64,000 nt of DNA from NCBI RefSeq assembly GCF_013031245.1, contig NZ_WPZL01000004.1, positions 124,001 through 188,000 on the forward strand, in the 5' to 3' direction. This document shows positions 26,810 through 35,712 of the stretch, one piece after another. The first letter of the stretch is position 1. Every line of letters begins with the position of its first letter. Origin of the DNA: Ruegeria lacuscaerulensis. GTDB taxonomy: Bacteria > Pseudomonadota > Alphaproteobacteria > Rhodobacterales > Rhodobacteraceae. The notes beneath the pieces were generated by a model. That model ran no database searches, had not been told where the DNA came from, and worked only from the letters and a program-made list of their open reading frames with translations. A program made the position numbers and the translations under genes.

Positions 26810-27877
26810 TTAGTCCGAAGCGTTGCTTTCGTGTTTTTCCCACATGATTTCGCTCATCAGCCCCAACTGCAGCAGCTGTGCCCAGCCCGTGTACCGAACC
26901 GAGTCCGGCGTCCACATATCGGGCTGGTTTCCTATCGCATCATAGTATGTCGCAAATTGGTCGGGATCATGAAAATGCTGGCGGCGCGTTTTCTCGGTTT
27001 TTGACTTGGCAACCACTTCGGGCAGGAACTTTGTGTGCAGCAGGACGCCGGATGGCGCTGTTCCGCCCGGCCCGTCGTAAAAGGCGTTCAGATGCCGGGG
27101 CAGGGCAGAGTGGCATGAGTTCACATAGGCAAACCGCCGTGACCACCGGACCAGCGGGATTTTGTTCAGTGTCGGAGAGTGGCGTGGCCTGTCTGAAAAG
27201 AACATGCGTTCCCGCGCGCCGCCCTGAACCCACAGATTACCCAGCGGGGCTTGGCGCCGGGATCGGTAGGGGCCGCTGTCGAACCAATTCAGAACATCGG
27301 TTGGGTCGGACTCTGGGTTGTAATCCTGCGCGCCCAGCGGCCCCTTGGGGTACAGGTCGAGCAACAGAGCTCCAAACGCTGTGCGCTCCTGTCGGTTCAG
27401 CGTTTCGGTCAGATCGTGCAGGGAATTGCTGTTGTAGGTCGGGTAAATCAGCAATTCATCGGCGTCCACCATCAATGTCCAGTGGCCATTACCGAAACGC
27501 ATCTGCAGCCAGGTCAGCCAATCCAGCCCGTATCGCGAGGCACGATAGCTGGCATCGGTCTGCCACAGCGAAACGTCGGGCTGGTCGCGCAGGTAGTCCA
27601 CCGAGCCATCATCACTACCGTTGTCTACAATCAGAAAGTGATCGACTCCCAGCGCGCGATAGTGGCGGAAGTACCAGGGCAGGCGCGTGATTTCATTACG
27701 CAGGGTGGTAAAGGCCAGTATGGCGCCGCGCCCAATTTGGGTTGTTTGATCATTGAGGCAGGACAGCTGATGGCGACTGCGAAAGGATCGCCACAGCAGC
27801 CGTCGCCGTTTCAGGCGCAACCGATATTTCTGCACCCATCCGATGGGTGGAAGCATATCGGTTACAGTGTCTGTCAC
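26810..27877 (-). CDS. Glycosyltransferase, GT2/GT92-like (paralogue 2)
   Basis: This 355-residue enzyme shares FTTLRNEITRLPWYFRHY, HFLIVDNGSDDGS and the metal site MVDADELLIYP with the downstream paralogue, and the C-terminal NKIPLVRWSRRFAYVNSCHS block matches NKIPLVKWDRRYVYVSSTHS there. It also has a basic N-terminal helix (KYRLRLKRRRLLWRSFRSRH). I chose GTG at 27877, which has a GAGG site six bases upstream; the frame continues upstream only as an overlap with galE. The 7-base gap from galE indicates one transcript. Substrates are not known. Confidence 0.83.
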   Translation of the reverse strand: MTDTVTDMLPPIGWVQKYRLRLKRRRLLWRSFRSRHQLSCLNDQTTQIGRGAILAFTTLRNEITRLPWYFRHYRALGVDHFLIVDNGSDDGSVDYLRDQPDVSLWQTDASYRASRYGLDWLTWLQMRFGNGHWTLMVDADELLIYPTYNSNSLHDLTETLNRQERTAFGALLLDLYPKGPLGAQDYNPESDPTDVLNWFDSGPYRSRRQAPLGNLWVQGGARERMFFSDRPRHSPTLNKIPLVRWSRRFAYVNSCHSALPRHLNAFYDGPGGTAPSGVLLHTKFLPEVVAKSKTEKTRRQHFHDPDQFATYYDAIGNQPDMWTPDSVRYTGWAQLLQLGLMSEIMWEKHESNASD

Positions 27878-27884
27878 CTTAGCC

Positions 27885-28868
27885 TCATTTCTCGTAGTGG
27901 CCGTTCTGATGCCAGCGCCACGCGTCACCGATCATCGTCTCTAACGTTGACCTTTTCGGGGTCCAACCCAGCTGTTCTCCGGCACGGACCGAGCCCGAGA
28001 CCAGCTTGGTGCAATCGCCGGCGCGGCGCGATCCGACCGAATAGGGCACTTCGCGATTGGTGACGGATTTGGAATGGGCAATCACCTCCATCACCGAAAA
28101 GCCCGAACCGGTGCCCAGATTGAACACGCGGCTGCCCTTGCCCCGTTCCAGCCAATTCAGCCCCAGCACATGCGCATCGACCAGATCGCAGACGTGCACA
28201 TAGTCGCGGATGCAGGTGCCGTCGGGTGTGTCGTAATCGGTGCCGAAGACGGTCAGCCCGTCGCGCTTGCCGTCGATTGCGTCCAGCATCAGCGGCACCA
28301 GATGGGTCTCGGGGCGGTGGAATTCACCCACTTCACTATCGGGGTCGGCACCGGCCACGTTGAAATAGCGAAAGATCACATGGTTCAGCCCATGCGCGGC
28401 CTCAAAGTCGCGCAGAATCTCTTCAATGGCACGCTTGGAAGCGCCGTAGGCGTTCAGCGGCAGTTGAGGGGTGTCTTCGTCAAGCACGACGTTGTCATGT
28501 TCACCGTAGGTCGCACAGGTCGAAGAAAACACAAAATTCAGGCACCCGGCGGCGACCGTGGCCTCGATCAGATTCAGAGATCCGGTGACGTTGTTGGCCC
28601 AGTATCTGCCGGGCTCGGACATCGCCTCGCCCACCTGACTAAGCGCGGCGAAGTGCATGACCGCGACGGGCTGATATTTGGCAAAAACCTCATCCAGACG
28701 CGCGCGGTCCAGCAGATCGCCCTGTTCGAATGGCCCGAATTTCACGGCGTCCTGCCAGCCGGTGATCAGATTGTCATAGGTCACTGGCGTGTAACCCGCG
28801 CGGGACAGCGCCTTGCAGGCATGGGATCCGATATACCCGGCCCCGCCGGTCACAAGGATATTTGTCAT
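27885..28868 (-). CDS. galE: UDP-glucose 4-epimerase
   Basis: GalE interconverts UDP-glucose and UDP-galactose, supplying galactose for glycan assembly. The NAD-binding TNILVTGGAGYIGSHAC is at the N-terminus. The catalytic SSTCATYG, the LNAYGASKRAIE (Tyr-x3-Lys) and RYFNVAGADP motifs are all present. ATG at 28868 places the Rossmann motif right at the start; a start at 28880 is less likely. It sits in the middle of the glycan operon, 70 bases after kdsB. UDP-GlcNAc or UDP-xylose epimerisation is possible in relatives. Confidence 0.92.
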   Translation of the reverse strand: MTNILVTGGAGYIGSHACKALSRAGYTPVTYDNLITGWQDAVKFGPFEQGDLLDRARLDEVFAKYQPVAVMHFAALSQVGEAMSEPGRYWANNVTGSLNLIEATVAAGCLNFVFSSTCATYGEHDNVVLDEDTPQLPLNAYGASKRAIEEILRDFEAAHGLNHVIFRYFNVAGADPDSEVGEFHRPETHLVPLMLDAIDGKRDGLTVFGTDYDTPDGTCIRDYVHVCDLVDAHVLGLNWLERGKGSRVFNLGTGSGFSVMEVIAHSKSVTNREVPYSVGSRRAGDCTKLVSGSVRAGEQLGWTPKRSTLETMIGDAWRWHQNGHYEK

Positions 28869-28938
28869 TGGAAAGTCCAAATTGAATTTCTGTGTGCAGC
28901 TACACTGCGGCGTAATTGAGAGTCATGGGGAAAATTGG

Positions 28939-29739
28939 TCAATCCAACCCCATGGCGGCCATCATCTCTTCAAGCTTCGGGACGTCCTGCGGGTTGTTCA
29001 GTTCCCAAAACTGTCGGCCCTTGGCCTCGACCTCGACGCACAGAACCTTACGACCGTTTTCCATAAAGCGCAGCTGTTCAAGCCCTTCCAGCTGTTCCAG
29101 CGGACCAACCGGCCAGCCGGGATAAGCGGCCAGCGCATCGGGACGGTAGGCATAGACGCCAACATGGTGGAAAACCGGTGTCGGTTCTTCCCCGGTAAAG
29201 GTTTGCGCCGTGAAGGGGATAACCTCTTTCGAGAAATACATCGCGCTGTGATCGGGAGCAAACACGGCTGTCGTGCCCCCCACGCGTCCGTTTTTTCGGT
29301 CGTTCAGCAGACTGTTCAACGCGTCGCCATCGCAGCGCAAAACCGGAGTTGCAACACCGGCCTCCGGCGCGGCGCGCAGGCCGGTGATCAGGTCTTCGAC
29401 GAACCAATGCGGGGTGAGCGGCGCGTCGCCCTGCAGGTTCACGACGATCTCATAGCCCGCACCCAGTTCAGCATGGGCCTCGGCGCAGCGTTCCGTGCCA
29501 TTCCCGCAGCTTTCCGAGGTCATCACAACCTCGGCCCCAAACCCCTCGGCTACTTTGCGGATACGGTCGTCATCGGTCGCGACAACCACCTTGTCCACGC
29601 CCGATACCGAACAGGCGGCGCGCCATGAGCGTTCGATCAGGGTCATCGAGGCACCATTGGCCCCGGTCAAAGGAACCAGCGGCTTGCCCGGATACCGGGT
29701 TGAGGCGTAGCGGGCGGGAATGGCGATCAGAACGGACAT
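28939..29739 (-). CDS. kdsB: 3-deoxy-manno-octulosonate cytidylyltransferase (CMP-Kdo synthetase)
   Basis: KdsB activates Kdo with CTP to CMP-Kdo for lipopolysaccharide or Kdo-linked capsule. The N-terminal IAIPARYASTRYPGKPL is the family signature, followed by VVVATDDDRI, MTSESCGNGTERCAEA and VVNLQGDAPL. The length of 266 residues is slightly longer than the E. coli enzyme, with an insertion around residues 120-160. Its start codon overlaps the last base of the cysQ stop, so the pair is translationally linked. It may be the housekeeping KdsB rather than a capsule-specific KpsU. Confidence 0.93.
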   Translation of the reverse strand: MSVLIAIPARYASTRYPGKPLVPLTGANGASMTLIERSWRAACSVSGVDKVVVATDDDRIRKVAEGFGAEVVMTSESCGNGTERCAEAHAELGAGYEIVVNLQGDAPLTPHWFVEDLITGLRAAPEAGVATPVLRCDGDALNSLLNDRKNGRVGGTTAVFAPDHSAMYFSKEVIPFTAQTFTGEEPTPVFHHVGVYAYRPDALAAYPGWPVGPLEQLEGLEQLRFMENGRKVLCVEVEAKGRQFWELNNPQDVPKLEEMMAAMGLD

Positions 29740-30536
29740 CAGGCCTCCTTCAGGTCAACGCCCGGAGCGTAGGCGATAAAGAACGGGTTTGCATAGTCGT
29801 CCTTGCCATAGGTCAGGGGCGAATGGTCGTCGAAGCGTACGACCTTACCACCTGCGCCCGCCAGCACGGCATGGCCCGCTGCGGTGTCCCATTCCATCGT
29901 GCGTCCGACGCGGGGATACAGATCGGCCTCACCTGTGGCGACCAGACAGAATTTCAGCGACGAGCCCGCGCTCTTGCTGTCCTGAACATGATATTTGTTG
30001 ATATAGTCGTCGGTGGCCTGATCACGGTGCGACTTGGACGCCACCACCAAAAGCGCCGAATTGTCAGGTTTAGAGACTGAAATCGGCGCGGTATCACCTG
30101 GCTGCGCCGTGTCCAGAGCGCCGGTTTCTTCGACCGACCGGCCATCGGCCTGTGTATAAAACATGCGGCCGCGCGCAGGGGCATAAACCACACCGCGGGT
30201 CGGTACGCCGTTTTCGACCAGAGCAATGTTCACCGTGAAGTCGCCGCGACGATTGATGAATTCTTTGGTGCCGTCCAGGGGATCAACAATCAGGAAGGTG
30301 TCACCTTTCTCAGAGTGTGACTCGGCCTGTTCTTCGGTCACCAGCAGGATGTCCGGAAAAGCGTCACGCAAACCAGCCGAGATCAGCGCGTCGGCGGCCT
30401 CGTCCGCTTCGGTCACGGGGCTGGCGTCGGATTTGACCTTTACGTCAAAGTCATCGGCCTCATAGATCTGCATGATCTTGTCACCCGCTTCCAGGGCCAG
30501 GCTTCGGATGACGGGAATAAGGTCGTCGTAAGTCAC
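29739..30536 (-). CDS. cysQ: 3'(2'),5'-bisphosphate nucleotidase
   Basis: CysQ hydrolyses PAP, the inhibitory by-product of sulfotransferases and PAPS reductase, to AMP and phosphate. The metal-site motifs TEEQ (67-70), VDPLDGTKEF (84-93) and the C-terminal EWDTAAGHAVL are intact, and the 265-residue length fits. The start is GTG at 30536 (MTYDDLIPVIRSL) with a GGAGC site upstream; the longer frame to 30611 lies in the divergent promoter region. It is the first gene of the operon that ends in a sulfotransferase. Inositol monophosphatase is the main alternative. Confidence 0.9.
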   Translation of the reverse strand: MTYDDLIPVIRSLALEAGDKIMQIYEADDFDVKVKSDASPVTEADEAADALISAGLRDAFPDILLVTEEQAESHSEKGDTFLIVDPLDGTKEFINRRGDFTVNIALVENGVPTRGVVYAPARGRMFYTQADGRSVEETGALDTAQPGDTAPISVSKPDNSALLVVASKSHRDQATDDYINKYHVQDSKSAGSSLKFCLVATGEADLYPRVGRTMEWDTAAGHAVLAGAGGKVVRFDDHSPLTYGKDDYANPFFIAYAPGVDLKEA

Positions 30537-30658
30537 AAAAAAGCTCCGTTCCGGTGATTTGTTGATCGAATATCCTGACGGCCTTATGATGTGCTGGTTA
30601 CGGAACGGCAAGAAATTCGTGGCAGATTGCAGGCGAAAAAACGGGAAAGACGCTTCGG
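30537..30658. promoter_or_regulatory. Divergent promoter region of cysQ operon and ABC-2 permease
   Basis: These 122 bases separate the leftward glycan operon from the rightward permease and must contain both promoters. The region is richer in A/T than the coding DNA. A coordinated control of glycan synthesis and export would be mediated here. No clear -35/-10 pair or operator is visible to me. Confidence 0.4.
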
Positions 30659-31480
30659 GTGTTTTATTTCAAACGAAACCAGACGCTTTTGGGCGGTGCG
30701 TTCACAACGGCAGAGCTTATTTTCCACGCGGTTGTTCGTAATGTGCGGTCGCAACACAGCAATGCTGTTCTGGCAATTCTGATGAATATCGTTCAGATTC
30801 TGGCTCTGGTTGCAGTGTTTTATACGATCATGTCCTTCATGGGGACACGAGTTGCCAAAATACGTGGCGATTTCGTTCTGTTTTTGATGACCGGCGTTTT
30901 CTTGTTCCTGACCCATATCAAAGCAGTCGGCGCTGTTGGTGGGGTTGGCACCGGGAACAATCCGATGATGCTGCATTCGCCGATGAACATGATGGTGATG
31001 CTGCTGGCCACGGCTTTCGGAACTCTTTACACGCAGTTTTTCTCGATGATCATAATTCTGTTTGGTTACAGTGTGTGGTTTGGTGTCCCAGAAGTTCAGG
31101 AACCGGGCGGTGCATTTGCGATGCTCATGCTGGCGTGGTTCACCGGTTGTTCAGTCGGCGTGGTGTTCATGGCTCTCAAACCCTGGTTGCCGACCACAGT
31201 CGGGATCATGAGCACCGTTTACCGCCGATTGAACATGATCTTTTCCGGCAAGATGTTTGTGGCGAATGCGTTGGGTGGTTTCATGCTGACCATGTTTGCC
31301 TGGAACCCTCTGTTTCACATCATCGACCAATGCCGAGGTTTTGTTTTCCGTAATTATTTCCCACGCAACACCAGTTGGGAATATGCGCTTTGGGTCGGGC
31401 TTGTATTGTTGATGGTCGGACTGCTGGGGATTTTCTTTACCCGCCAGCACGTCTCGCAAAGCTGGGGCGCGCGCCGTTAA
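30659..31480 (+). CDS. ABC-2 type polysaccharide export permease, KpsM-like
   Basis: The 273-residue protein is an integral membrane subunit of an ABC-2 exporter, the class that moves capsular polysaccharide or O-antigen. Its start region FKRNQTLLGGAFTTAELIFHAVVRN and the interior ILALVAVFYTIMSFMG, LLATAFGTLYTQFFSMIIIL and NPLFHIIDQCRGFVFRNYFP resemble KpsM/Wzm family permeases, with about six helices. GTG at 30659 is the only reasonable start; GGGAAAG lies about ten bases upstream. No ATPase subunit (KpsT/Wzt) is adjacent, so it must borrow one from elsewhere. It ends interlocked with alkB. Confidence 0.8.
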   Translation: MFYFKRNQTLLGGAFTTAELIFHAVVRNVRSQHSNAVLAILMNIVQILALVAVFYTIMSFMGTRVAKIRGDFVLFLMTGVFLFLTHIKAVGAVGGVGTGNNPMMLHSPMNMMVMLLATAFGTLYTQFFSMIIILFGYSVWFGVPEVQEPGGAFAMLMLAWFTGCSVGVVFMALKPWLPTTVGIMSTVYRRLNMIFSGKMFVANALGGFMLTMFAWNPLFHIIDQCRGFVFRNYFPRNTSWEYALWVGLVLLMVGLLGIFFTRQHVSQSWGARR

Positions 31481-32079
31481 ACGGCCACTCGCAGGGTCAG
31501 GTTGATCCGTCCACCTTTCGGCAGCAGTTTTGACGACCCGAACCGGATGCGGTCGATCCCGTGATAGGCCAGGCGGGCGGGTCCGCCCATGATCACGACG
31601 TCGCCGGAGCTCAGCCAGATGGATTCCGTTTTGCCGCCCCTTGTCGTGTTACCGATGCGAAACAGCGCGTCATCCCCCAGCGAGATTGACAGGACCGGCC
31701 AGGAAAAATCGGCTTCGTCCTTGTCCTGATGCAATCCCATCCGGGCGCCTTCACCATAGTAATTGATCAGGCAGCAGTCCGGTTCGCGCTCGGGGCTGAC
31801 CAGGTCTCGCCAGATATTGAGGATGGGTTCAGGAATGGCGGGCCAGTCCGCCCCCTTTGGGTGCTGTTGCTGATATCTGTAGCCTGCCTTGTCCGTGACC
31901 CAGCCAAGGGGCCCGGCCGAAGTCATGCGAACCGACATTTCCTTGCCTGAGGGAGTTACCGGCCGGTACAGCGGGGCCGATTTCAGAATCGGGCGCAGTT
32001 CTTCGATCAGCTGCGCCTGCGCAGCCCCGTCCAGACAGGCTTTTCTGATATCAAAACCGCGCAAAAGCAGCCGCGCCAT
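31477..32079 (-). CDS. alkB: AlkB-type 2-oxoglutarate/Fe(II) DNA/RNA dealkylase
   Basis: AlkB removes methyl groups from 1-methyladenine and 3-methylcytosine by oxidation. The 200-residue protein has the iron ligands in MGLHQDKDEADFSWP (H-x-D) and RLAYHGIDRI (distal His), and the 2-oxoglutarate-binding arginine in INLTLR at the C-terminus. ATG at 32079 has a GGGGAA site just upstream and is preferred to the TTG at 32103. It is convergent with the ABC-2 permease and divergent from dnaK, so its promoter shares the dnaK upstream region. Confidence 0.92.
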   Translation of the reverse strand: MARLLLRGFDIRKACLDGAAQAQLIEELRPILKSAPLYRPVTPSGKEMSVRMTSAGPLGWVTDKAGYRYQQQHPKGADWPAIPEPILNIWRDLVSPEREPDCCLINYYGEGARMGLHQDKDEADFSWPVLSISLGDDALFRIGNTTRGGKTESIWLSSGDVVIMGGPARLAYHGIDRIRFGSSKLLPKGGRINLTLRVAV

Positions 32080-32152
32080 CCAAGATTCCCCAATCCTTGC
32101 CAAAACCTTGCCGAAAAGGCCGCAGATTCCCGAAAACCTGCGATTTACACCG

Positions 32153-32182
32153 CTTGCAGGCCCCTGTTCCCGCCCTTATATA
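32153..32182 (+). promoter_or_regulatory. Heat-shock (RpoH-type) promoter of dnaK
   Basis: CTTGCA at 32153-32158 is followed after 14 bases by CCCTTATAT at 32173-32181. This resembles the sigma-32 consensus (CTTGAAA, then CCCATNTA after 11-15 bases) and also a passable sigma-70 pair. It lies about 110 bases before the dnaK start, fitting RpoH control of dnaKJ in alphaproteobacteria. No HrcA/CIRCE palindrome is evident in the leader. Confidence 0.6.
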
Positions 32183-32291
32183 CGCCGGGACGCGCGATGG
32201 TGTAGACCTGTTGCGCAAATCAGATCGGGGCCGGGTGCCATAACGGGTTCGGACCTCGGGACATCGCCTTGAAGAGAAAGGGATTGAACAT

Positions 32292-34202
32292 ATGGGAAAA
32301 GTAATCGGGATTGACCTCGGCACCACCAACTCGTGTGTAGCCATCATGGACGGCTCGCAGCCGAAGGTCATCGAAAACGCCGAAGGGGCGCGGACCACGC
32401 CCTCGATCGTCGCCTTCACCGAAGATGAGCGTCTGGTCGGTCAGCCTGCAAAACGTCAGGCGGTCACCAACCCCGACAACACCATCTTTGGCGTCAAGCG
32501 TCTGATCGGTCGTCGTGTGGATGATGCAGAAGTCGAAAAAGACAAGAAAATGGTGCCGTACGCCATCGTCAACGGCGGCAACGGCGACGCGTGGGTCGAA
32601 GCCCGCGGTGAAAAGTACTCCCCAAGCCAGATCTCGGCCTTCACTCTGGGCAAGATGAAGGAAACCGCCGAGAGCTATCTGGGTGAGGAAGTCACTCAGG
32701 CCGTCATCACCGTTCCGGCCTATTTCAACGACGCTCAGCGTCAGGCCACCAAGGACGCGGGCAAGATTGCCGGTCTGGAAGTGCTGCGGATCATCAACGA
32801 ACCGACAGCTGCTGCGCTGGCCTATGGTCTGGACAAGGAAGAAACCCAAACCATCGCGGTTTATGACCTTGGTGGTGGTACCTTCGACGTGACCATTCTG
32901 GAAATCGACGACGGGTTGTTCGAGGTCAAATCGACCAACGGCGACACCTTCCTGGGTGGTGAAGACTTTGACATGCGCATCGTCAACTACCTGGCGGATG
33001 AGTTCAAAAAGGAACACGGCGTAGATCTGTCGAGCGACAAGATGGCCCTGCAGCGTCTGAAAGAAGCCGCTGAGAAGGCCAAGATCGAACTGTCCTCGAC
33101 CTCGCAAACCGAAATCAACCAGCCGTTCATCTCGATGGGTGCCAACGGTCAGCCGCTGCACATGGTCATGAAACTGACCCGTGCCAAGCTGGAATCGCTG
33201 GTTGGTGATCTGATCAAGAAGTCGATGAAGCCCTGTCAGGCTGCTCTGAAAGATGCGGGTCTGTCGGCTGCTGATGTAGACGAGGTTGTTCTCGTTGGAG
33301 GTATGACCCGGATGCCGAAAGTGATCGAAGAGGTCACCAAGTTCTTCGGTAAAGAGCCGCACAAGGGTGTGAACCCGGACGAAGTGGTTGCCATGGGCGC
33401 CGCCATTCAGGCCGGTGTTCTGCAGGGCGACGTCAAGGACGTGGTTCTGCTGGACGTGACCCCGCTCAGCCTGGGTATCGAGACTCTGGGTGGCGTGTTC
33501 ACCCGCCTGATCGACCGCAACACCACGATCCCGACGAAAAAGTCTCAGGTCTTCTCGACCGCCGAGGACAACCAGAACGCCGTGACCATCCGCGTGTTCC
33601 AGGGTGAGCGTGAAATGGCCTCGGACAACAAGATCCTGGGTCAGTTCAACCTTGAAGACATCCCGCCCGCACCGCGCGGTATGCCACAGATCGAGGTGAC
33701 CTTTGACATCGACGCCAACGGCATTGTCTCGGTTTCGGCCAAGGACAAAGGCACCGGCAAAGAGCAGAAGATCACCATCCAGGCATCTGGAGGTCTGTCC
33801 GACGAGGACATCGAAAAGATGGTCAAGGACGCCGAAGAGAACGCGGAAGCCGACAAGGAACGCCGCGAGCTGGTCGACGCCAAGAACCAGGCGGAAAGCC
33901 TCATCCATTCGACCGAGAAGTCGATGGAAGAGCATGCCGACAAGGTCGACCCGACCACCATCGAAGCCATCGAGCTGGCGATTGCCGCGCTGAAGGACGA
34001 GCTGGAAACCGAAAATGCCGACAAGATCAAGTCGGGCATCCAGAACGTCACCGAAGCCGCGATGAAGCTGGGTGAGGCCATCTACAAGGCACAGTCCGAA
34101 GAGGCCGAGGACGAGCCTGCTGCGGCAGATGCTGCTCCGGCTGGAGATGACGACATTGTCGACGCCGAGTTCGAAGATCTGGACGACGACAAACGTAACT
34201 AA
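32292..34202 (+). CDS. dnaK: Chaperone DnaK (Hsp70)
   Basis: DnaK binds exposed hydrophobic peptides under ATP control with DnaJ and GrpE. The 636-residue protein starts [17 protein letters not shown], with [26 protein letters not shown] and [15 protein letters not shown] in the nucleotide domain, the [17 protein letters not shown] linker, a substrate domain, and an acidic lid tail ending [11 protein letters not shown], as in proteobacterial DnaK. dnaJ follows after 74 bases. Synonymous codon choice is strongly biased, as expected for a highly expressed gene. Confidence 0.99.
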   Translation: MGKVIGIDLGTTNSCVAIMDGSQPKVIENAEGARTTPSIVAFTEDERLVGQPAKRQAVTNPDNTIFGVKRLIGRRVDDAEVEKDKKMVPYAIVNGGNGDAWVEARGEKYSPSQISAFTLGKMKETAESYLGEEVTQAVITVPAYFNDAQRQATKDAGKIAGLEVLRIINEPTAAALAYGLDKEETQTIAVYDLGGGTFDVTILEIDDGLFEVKSTNGDTFLGGEDFDMRIVNYLADEFKKEHGVDLSSDKMALQRLKEAAEKAKIELSSTSQTEINQPFISMGANGQPLHMVMKLTRAKLESLVGDLIKKSMKPCQAALKDAGLSAADVDEVVLVGGMTRMPKVIEEVTKFFGKEPHKGVNPDEVVAMGAAIQAGVLQGDVKDVVLLDVTPLSLGIETLGGVFTRLIDRNTTIPTKKSQVFSTAEDNQNAVTIRVFQGEREMASDNKILGQFNLEDIPPAPRGMPQIEVTFDIDANGIVSVSAKDKGTGKEQKITIQASGGLSDEDIEKMVKDAEENAEADKERRELVDAKNQAESLIHSTEKSMEEHADKVDPTTIEAIELAIAALKDELETENADKIKSGIQNVTEAAMKLGEAIYKAQSEEAEDEPAAADAAPAGDDDIVDAEFEDLDDDKRN

Positions 34203-34220
34203 CGGGTAACCGGGCCAATG

Positions 34221-34249
34221 CGGGCCGGTCCGGTTGCCGGGCCGGCCCG
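34221..34249 (+). other. Stable hairpin in dnaK-dnaJ intergenic region
   Basis: A perfect 8-bp stem pairs CGGGCCGG (34221-34228) with CCGGCCCG (34242-34249). The 13-base loop is itself self-complementary. There is no following T run, and dnaJ lacks an obvious promoter, so the hairpin probably tunes the DnaK:DnaJ ratio by protecting the dnaK 3' end or causing partial termination. Confidence 0.5.
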
Positions 34250-34276
34250 ATTACGTTGAGGCAGAAGGAAATACTG

Positions 34277-35431
34277 ATGTCAAAACGCGACTACTACGAT
34301 GTGCTCGGCGTGTCCAAGGGCGCATCGGCGGACGAGATCAAGAAGGGTTTTCGCAGGAAAGCCAAAGAATTGCATCCCGACCGCAACAAGGACAACCCGG
34401 ATGCTGAGACGCAGTTCAAGGAAGCCAACGAGGCTTATGATGTGCTGCGCGACGCCGACAAAAAGGCGGCCTATGACCGTTTCGGCCATGCCGCCTTCGA
34501 AAACGGCATGGGTGGCGGCGGCGGCCGTCCCGGTGGCGGTTTTGGACAGGGTGATTTCTCCAGCGCGTTTTCTGACGTGTTCGACGATTTGTTCGGCGAT
34601 TTCATGGGTGGTCAACGTGGTGGCGCTGGCGGTGGGCGCCGTGCCGCGCGCGGTTCGGACCTGCGTTATAACCTGCGCGTGACACTGGAAGAGGCGTTCT
34701 CGGGCCTGCAGAAAACCATCAATGTCCCTGCCGCCGTGGCCTGTTCGGCCTGTGACGGCTCGGGCGCCGAAGGCGGTGTTGAACCTACTACCTGTCCTAC
34801 CTGTTCCGGCATGGGAAAGGTCCGGGCACAGCAGGGCTTTTTCACCGTGGAACGAACCTGCCCGACCTGCTCGGGTCTGGGGCAAATCATCAAGAACCCC
34901 TGCAAATCCTGTAGCGGCGCAGGCCGTGTCGAAAAAGAGCGTGCGCTGTCCGTCAACATTCCCGCCGGTGTCGAAACCGGCACCCGTATCCGACTGGCGG
35001 GTGAGGGTGAGGCCGGAATGCGCGGTGGCCCTCCGGGTGATCTCTATATCTTTGTCGAAGTGTCGGATCACAGGCTGTTCGAACGCGACAGCGTGAACCT
35101 ATACTGCCGCGTCCCGGTCAGCATGGCCAAGGCGGCGCTGGGCGGGTCGATCGAAGTGCCGACCATCGACGGCGGCCGTGGCCGCGTGCAAATTCCGGCT
35201 GGCAGCCAGTCCGGTCGTCAGATGCGTCTGCGTGGCAAGGGTATGCCCGCCCTGCGCGGCAGTGGTGTTGGCGACATGTTTATCGAACTGGCCGTGGAAA
35301 CCCCGGTCAACCTGACCAGCCGCCAGAAAGAGCTGCTGCAGGAATTCGACGATCTGGGTGAGGATAACCATCCGGAATCCAAAAGCTTTTTCTCATCGGT
35401 CAAGTCCTTTTGGGATGGTATGAAGGGCTAA
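34277..35431 (+). CDS. dnaJ: Co-chaperone DnaJ (Hsp40)
   Basis: DnaJ delivers clients to DnaK and stimulates its ATPase. The 384-residue type I protein has the J domain with [10 protein letters not shown], a glycine-rich region ([14 protein letters not shown]), and four zinc-finger repeats [24 protein letters not shown] and CKSCSGAG, then the C-terminal substrate domains. ATG at 34277 has a strong AGAAGGAA site six bases upstream; the TTG at 34256 is ignored. It forms an operon with dnaK and is closed by the hairpin at 35448. Confidence 0.98.
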   Translation: MSKRDYYDVLGVSKGASADEIKKGFRRKAKELHPDRNKDNPDAETQFKEANEAYDVLRDADKKAAYDRFGHAAFENGMGGGGGRPGGGFGQGDFSSAFSDVFDDLFGDFMGGQRGGAGGGRRAARGSDLRYNLRVTLEEAFSGLQKTINVPAAVACSACDGSGAEGGVEPTTCPTCSGMGKVRAQQGFFTVERTCPTCSGLGQIIKNPCKSCSGAGRVEKERALSVNIPAGVETGTRIRLAGEGEAGMRGGPPGDLYIFVEVSDHRLFERDSVNLYCRVPVSMAKAALGGSIEVPTIDGGRGRVQIPAGSQSGRQMRLRGKGMPALRGSGVGDMFIELAVETPVNLTSRQKELLQEFDDLGEDNHPESKSFFSSVKSFWDGMKG

Positions 35432-35447
35432 AGCCTCACGTATCAAC

Positions 35448-35490
35448 ACGACAAGAGCCGGTTCCGTCGAACCGGCTATTGTCGTTTCAT
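35448..35490 (+). terminator. Intrinsic terminator of dnaK-dnaJ
   Basis: A long hairpin pairs ACGACAA with TTGTCGT (35448-35454 and 35479-35485) and AGCCGGTTC with GAACCGGCT (35456-35464 and 35469-35477), with one G/A mismatch between. It is followed by TTCAT, a weak T tract. Its place just after dnaJ and before the thiamin riboswitch leader fits a terminator. Confidence 0.75.
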
Positions 35491-35565
35491 AAGTCCAGAT
35501 TGAGCGCGGACGGCGCCCAAATTGGCCCTTGATTCCCCTCGCAAGCCCTGAGATTGTCCGCCCAA

Positions 35566-35653
35566 CCGTTGGAGTGCCCTGATCAAAGGGCTGAGAGGCG
35601 CGAATGCGTCAATTCATCGAACCTGATCCGGGCAATACCGGCGTAGGGAACGG
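35566..35653 (+). promoter_or_regulatory. TPP riboswitch (THI element)
   Basis: The conserved core is complete: CTGAGAGG at 35591, ACCTGATCCGGGCAATACC at 35621 and GCGTAGGGAACGG at the end. P1 forms between CCGTT (35566-35570) and AACGG (35649-35653). It binds thiamin pyrophosphate and turns off the downstream thiamin genes, which start 60 bases later with thiD. Confidence 0.95.
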
Positions 35654-35683
35654 TCTTACACTGCGCAGACGTTTTCCATGCCC

Positions 35684-35710
35684 CGTTGCCCCCGTAGAAT
35701 TGGAGCAACG
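35684..35710 (+). promoter_or_regulatory. Hairpin that would sequester the thiD ribosome-binding site
   Basis: CGTTGC (35684-35689) is complementary to GCAACG (35705-35710), and the 15-base loop contains most of the GGAG site of thiD (35702-35705). No T run follows, so the TPP riboswitch probably acts on translation start rather than on termination. The anti-sequestering partner was not worked out. Confidence 0.55.
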
Positions 35711-35712
35711 AC

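Noticed and set aside
32220..33935. 571-residue antisense reading frame across dnaK
   Set aside because: It lies wholly antisense to a highly conserved gene; GC-rich codon bias creates such frames. No family motif is present.
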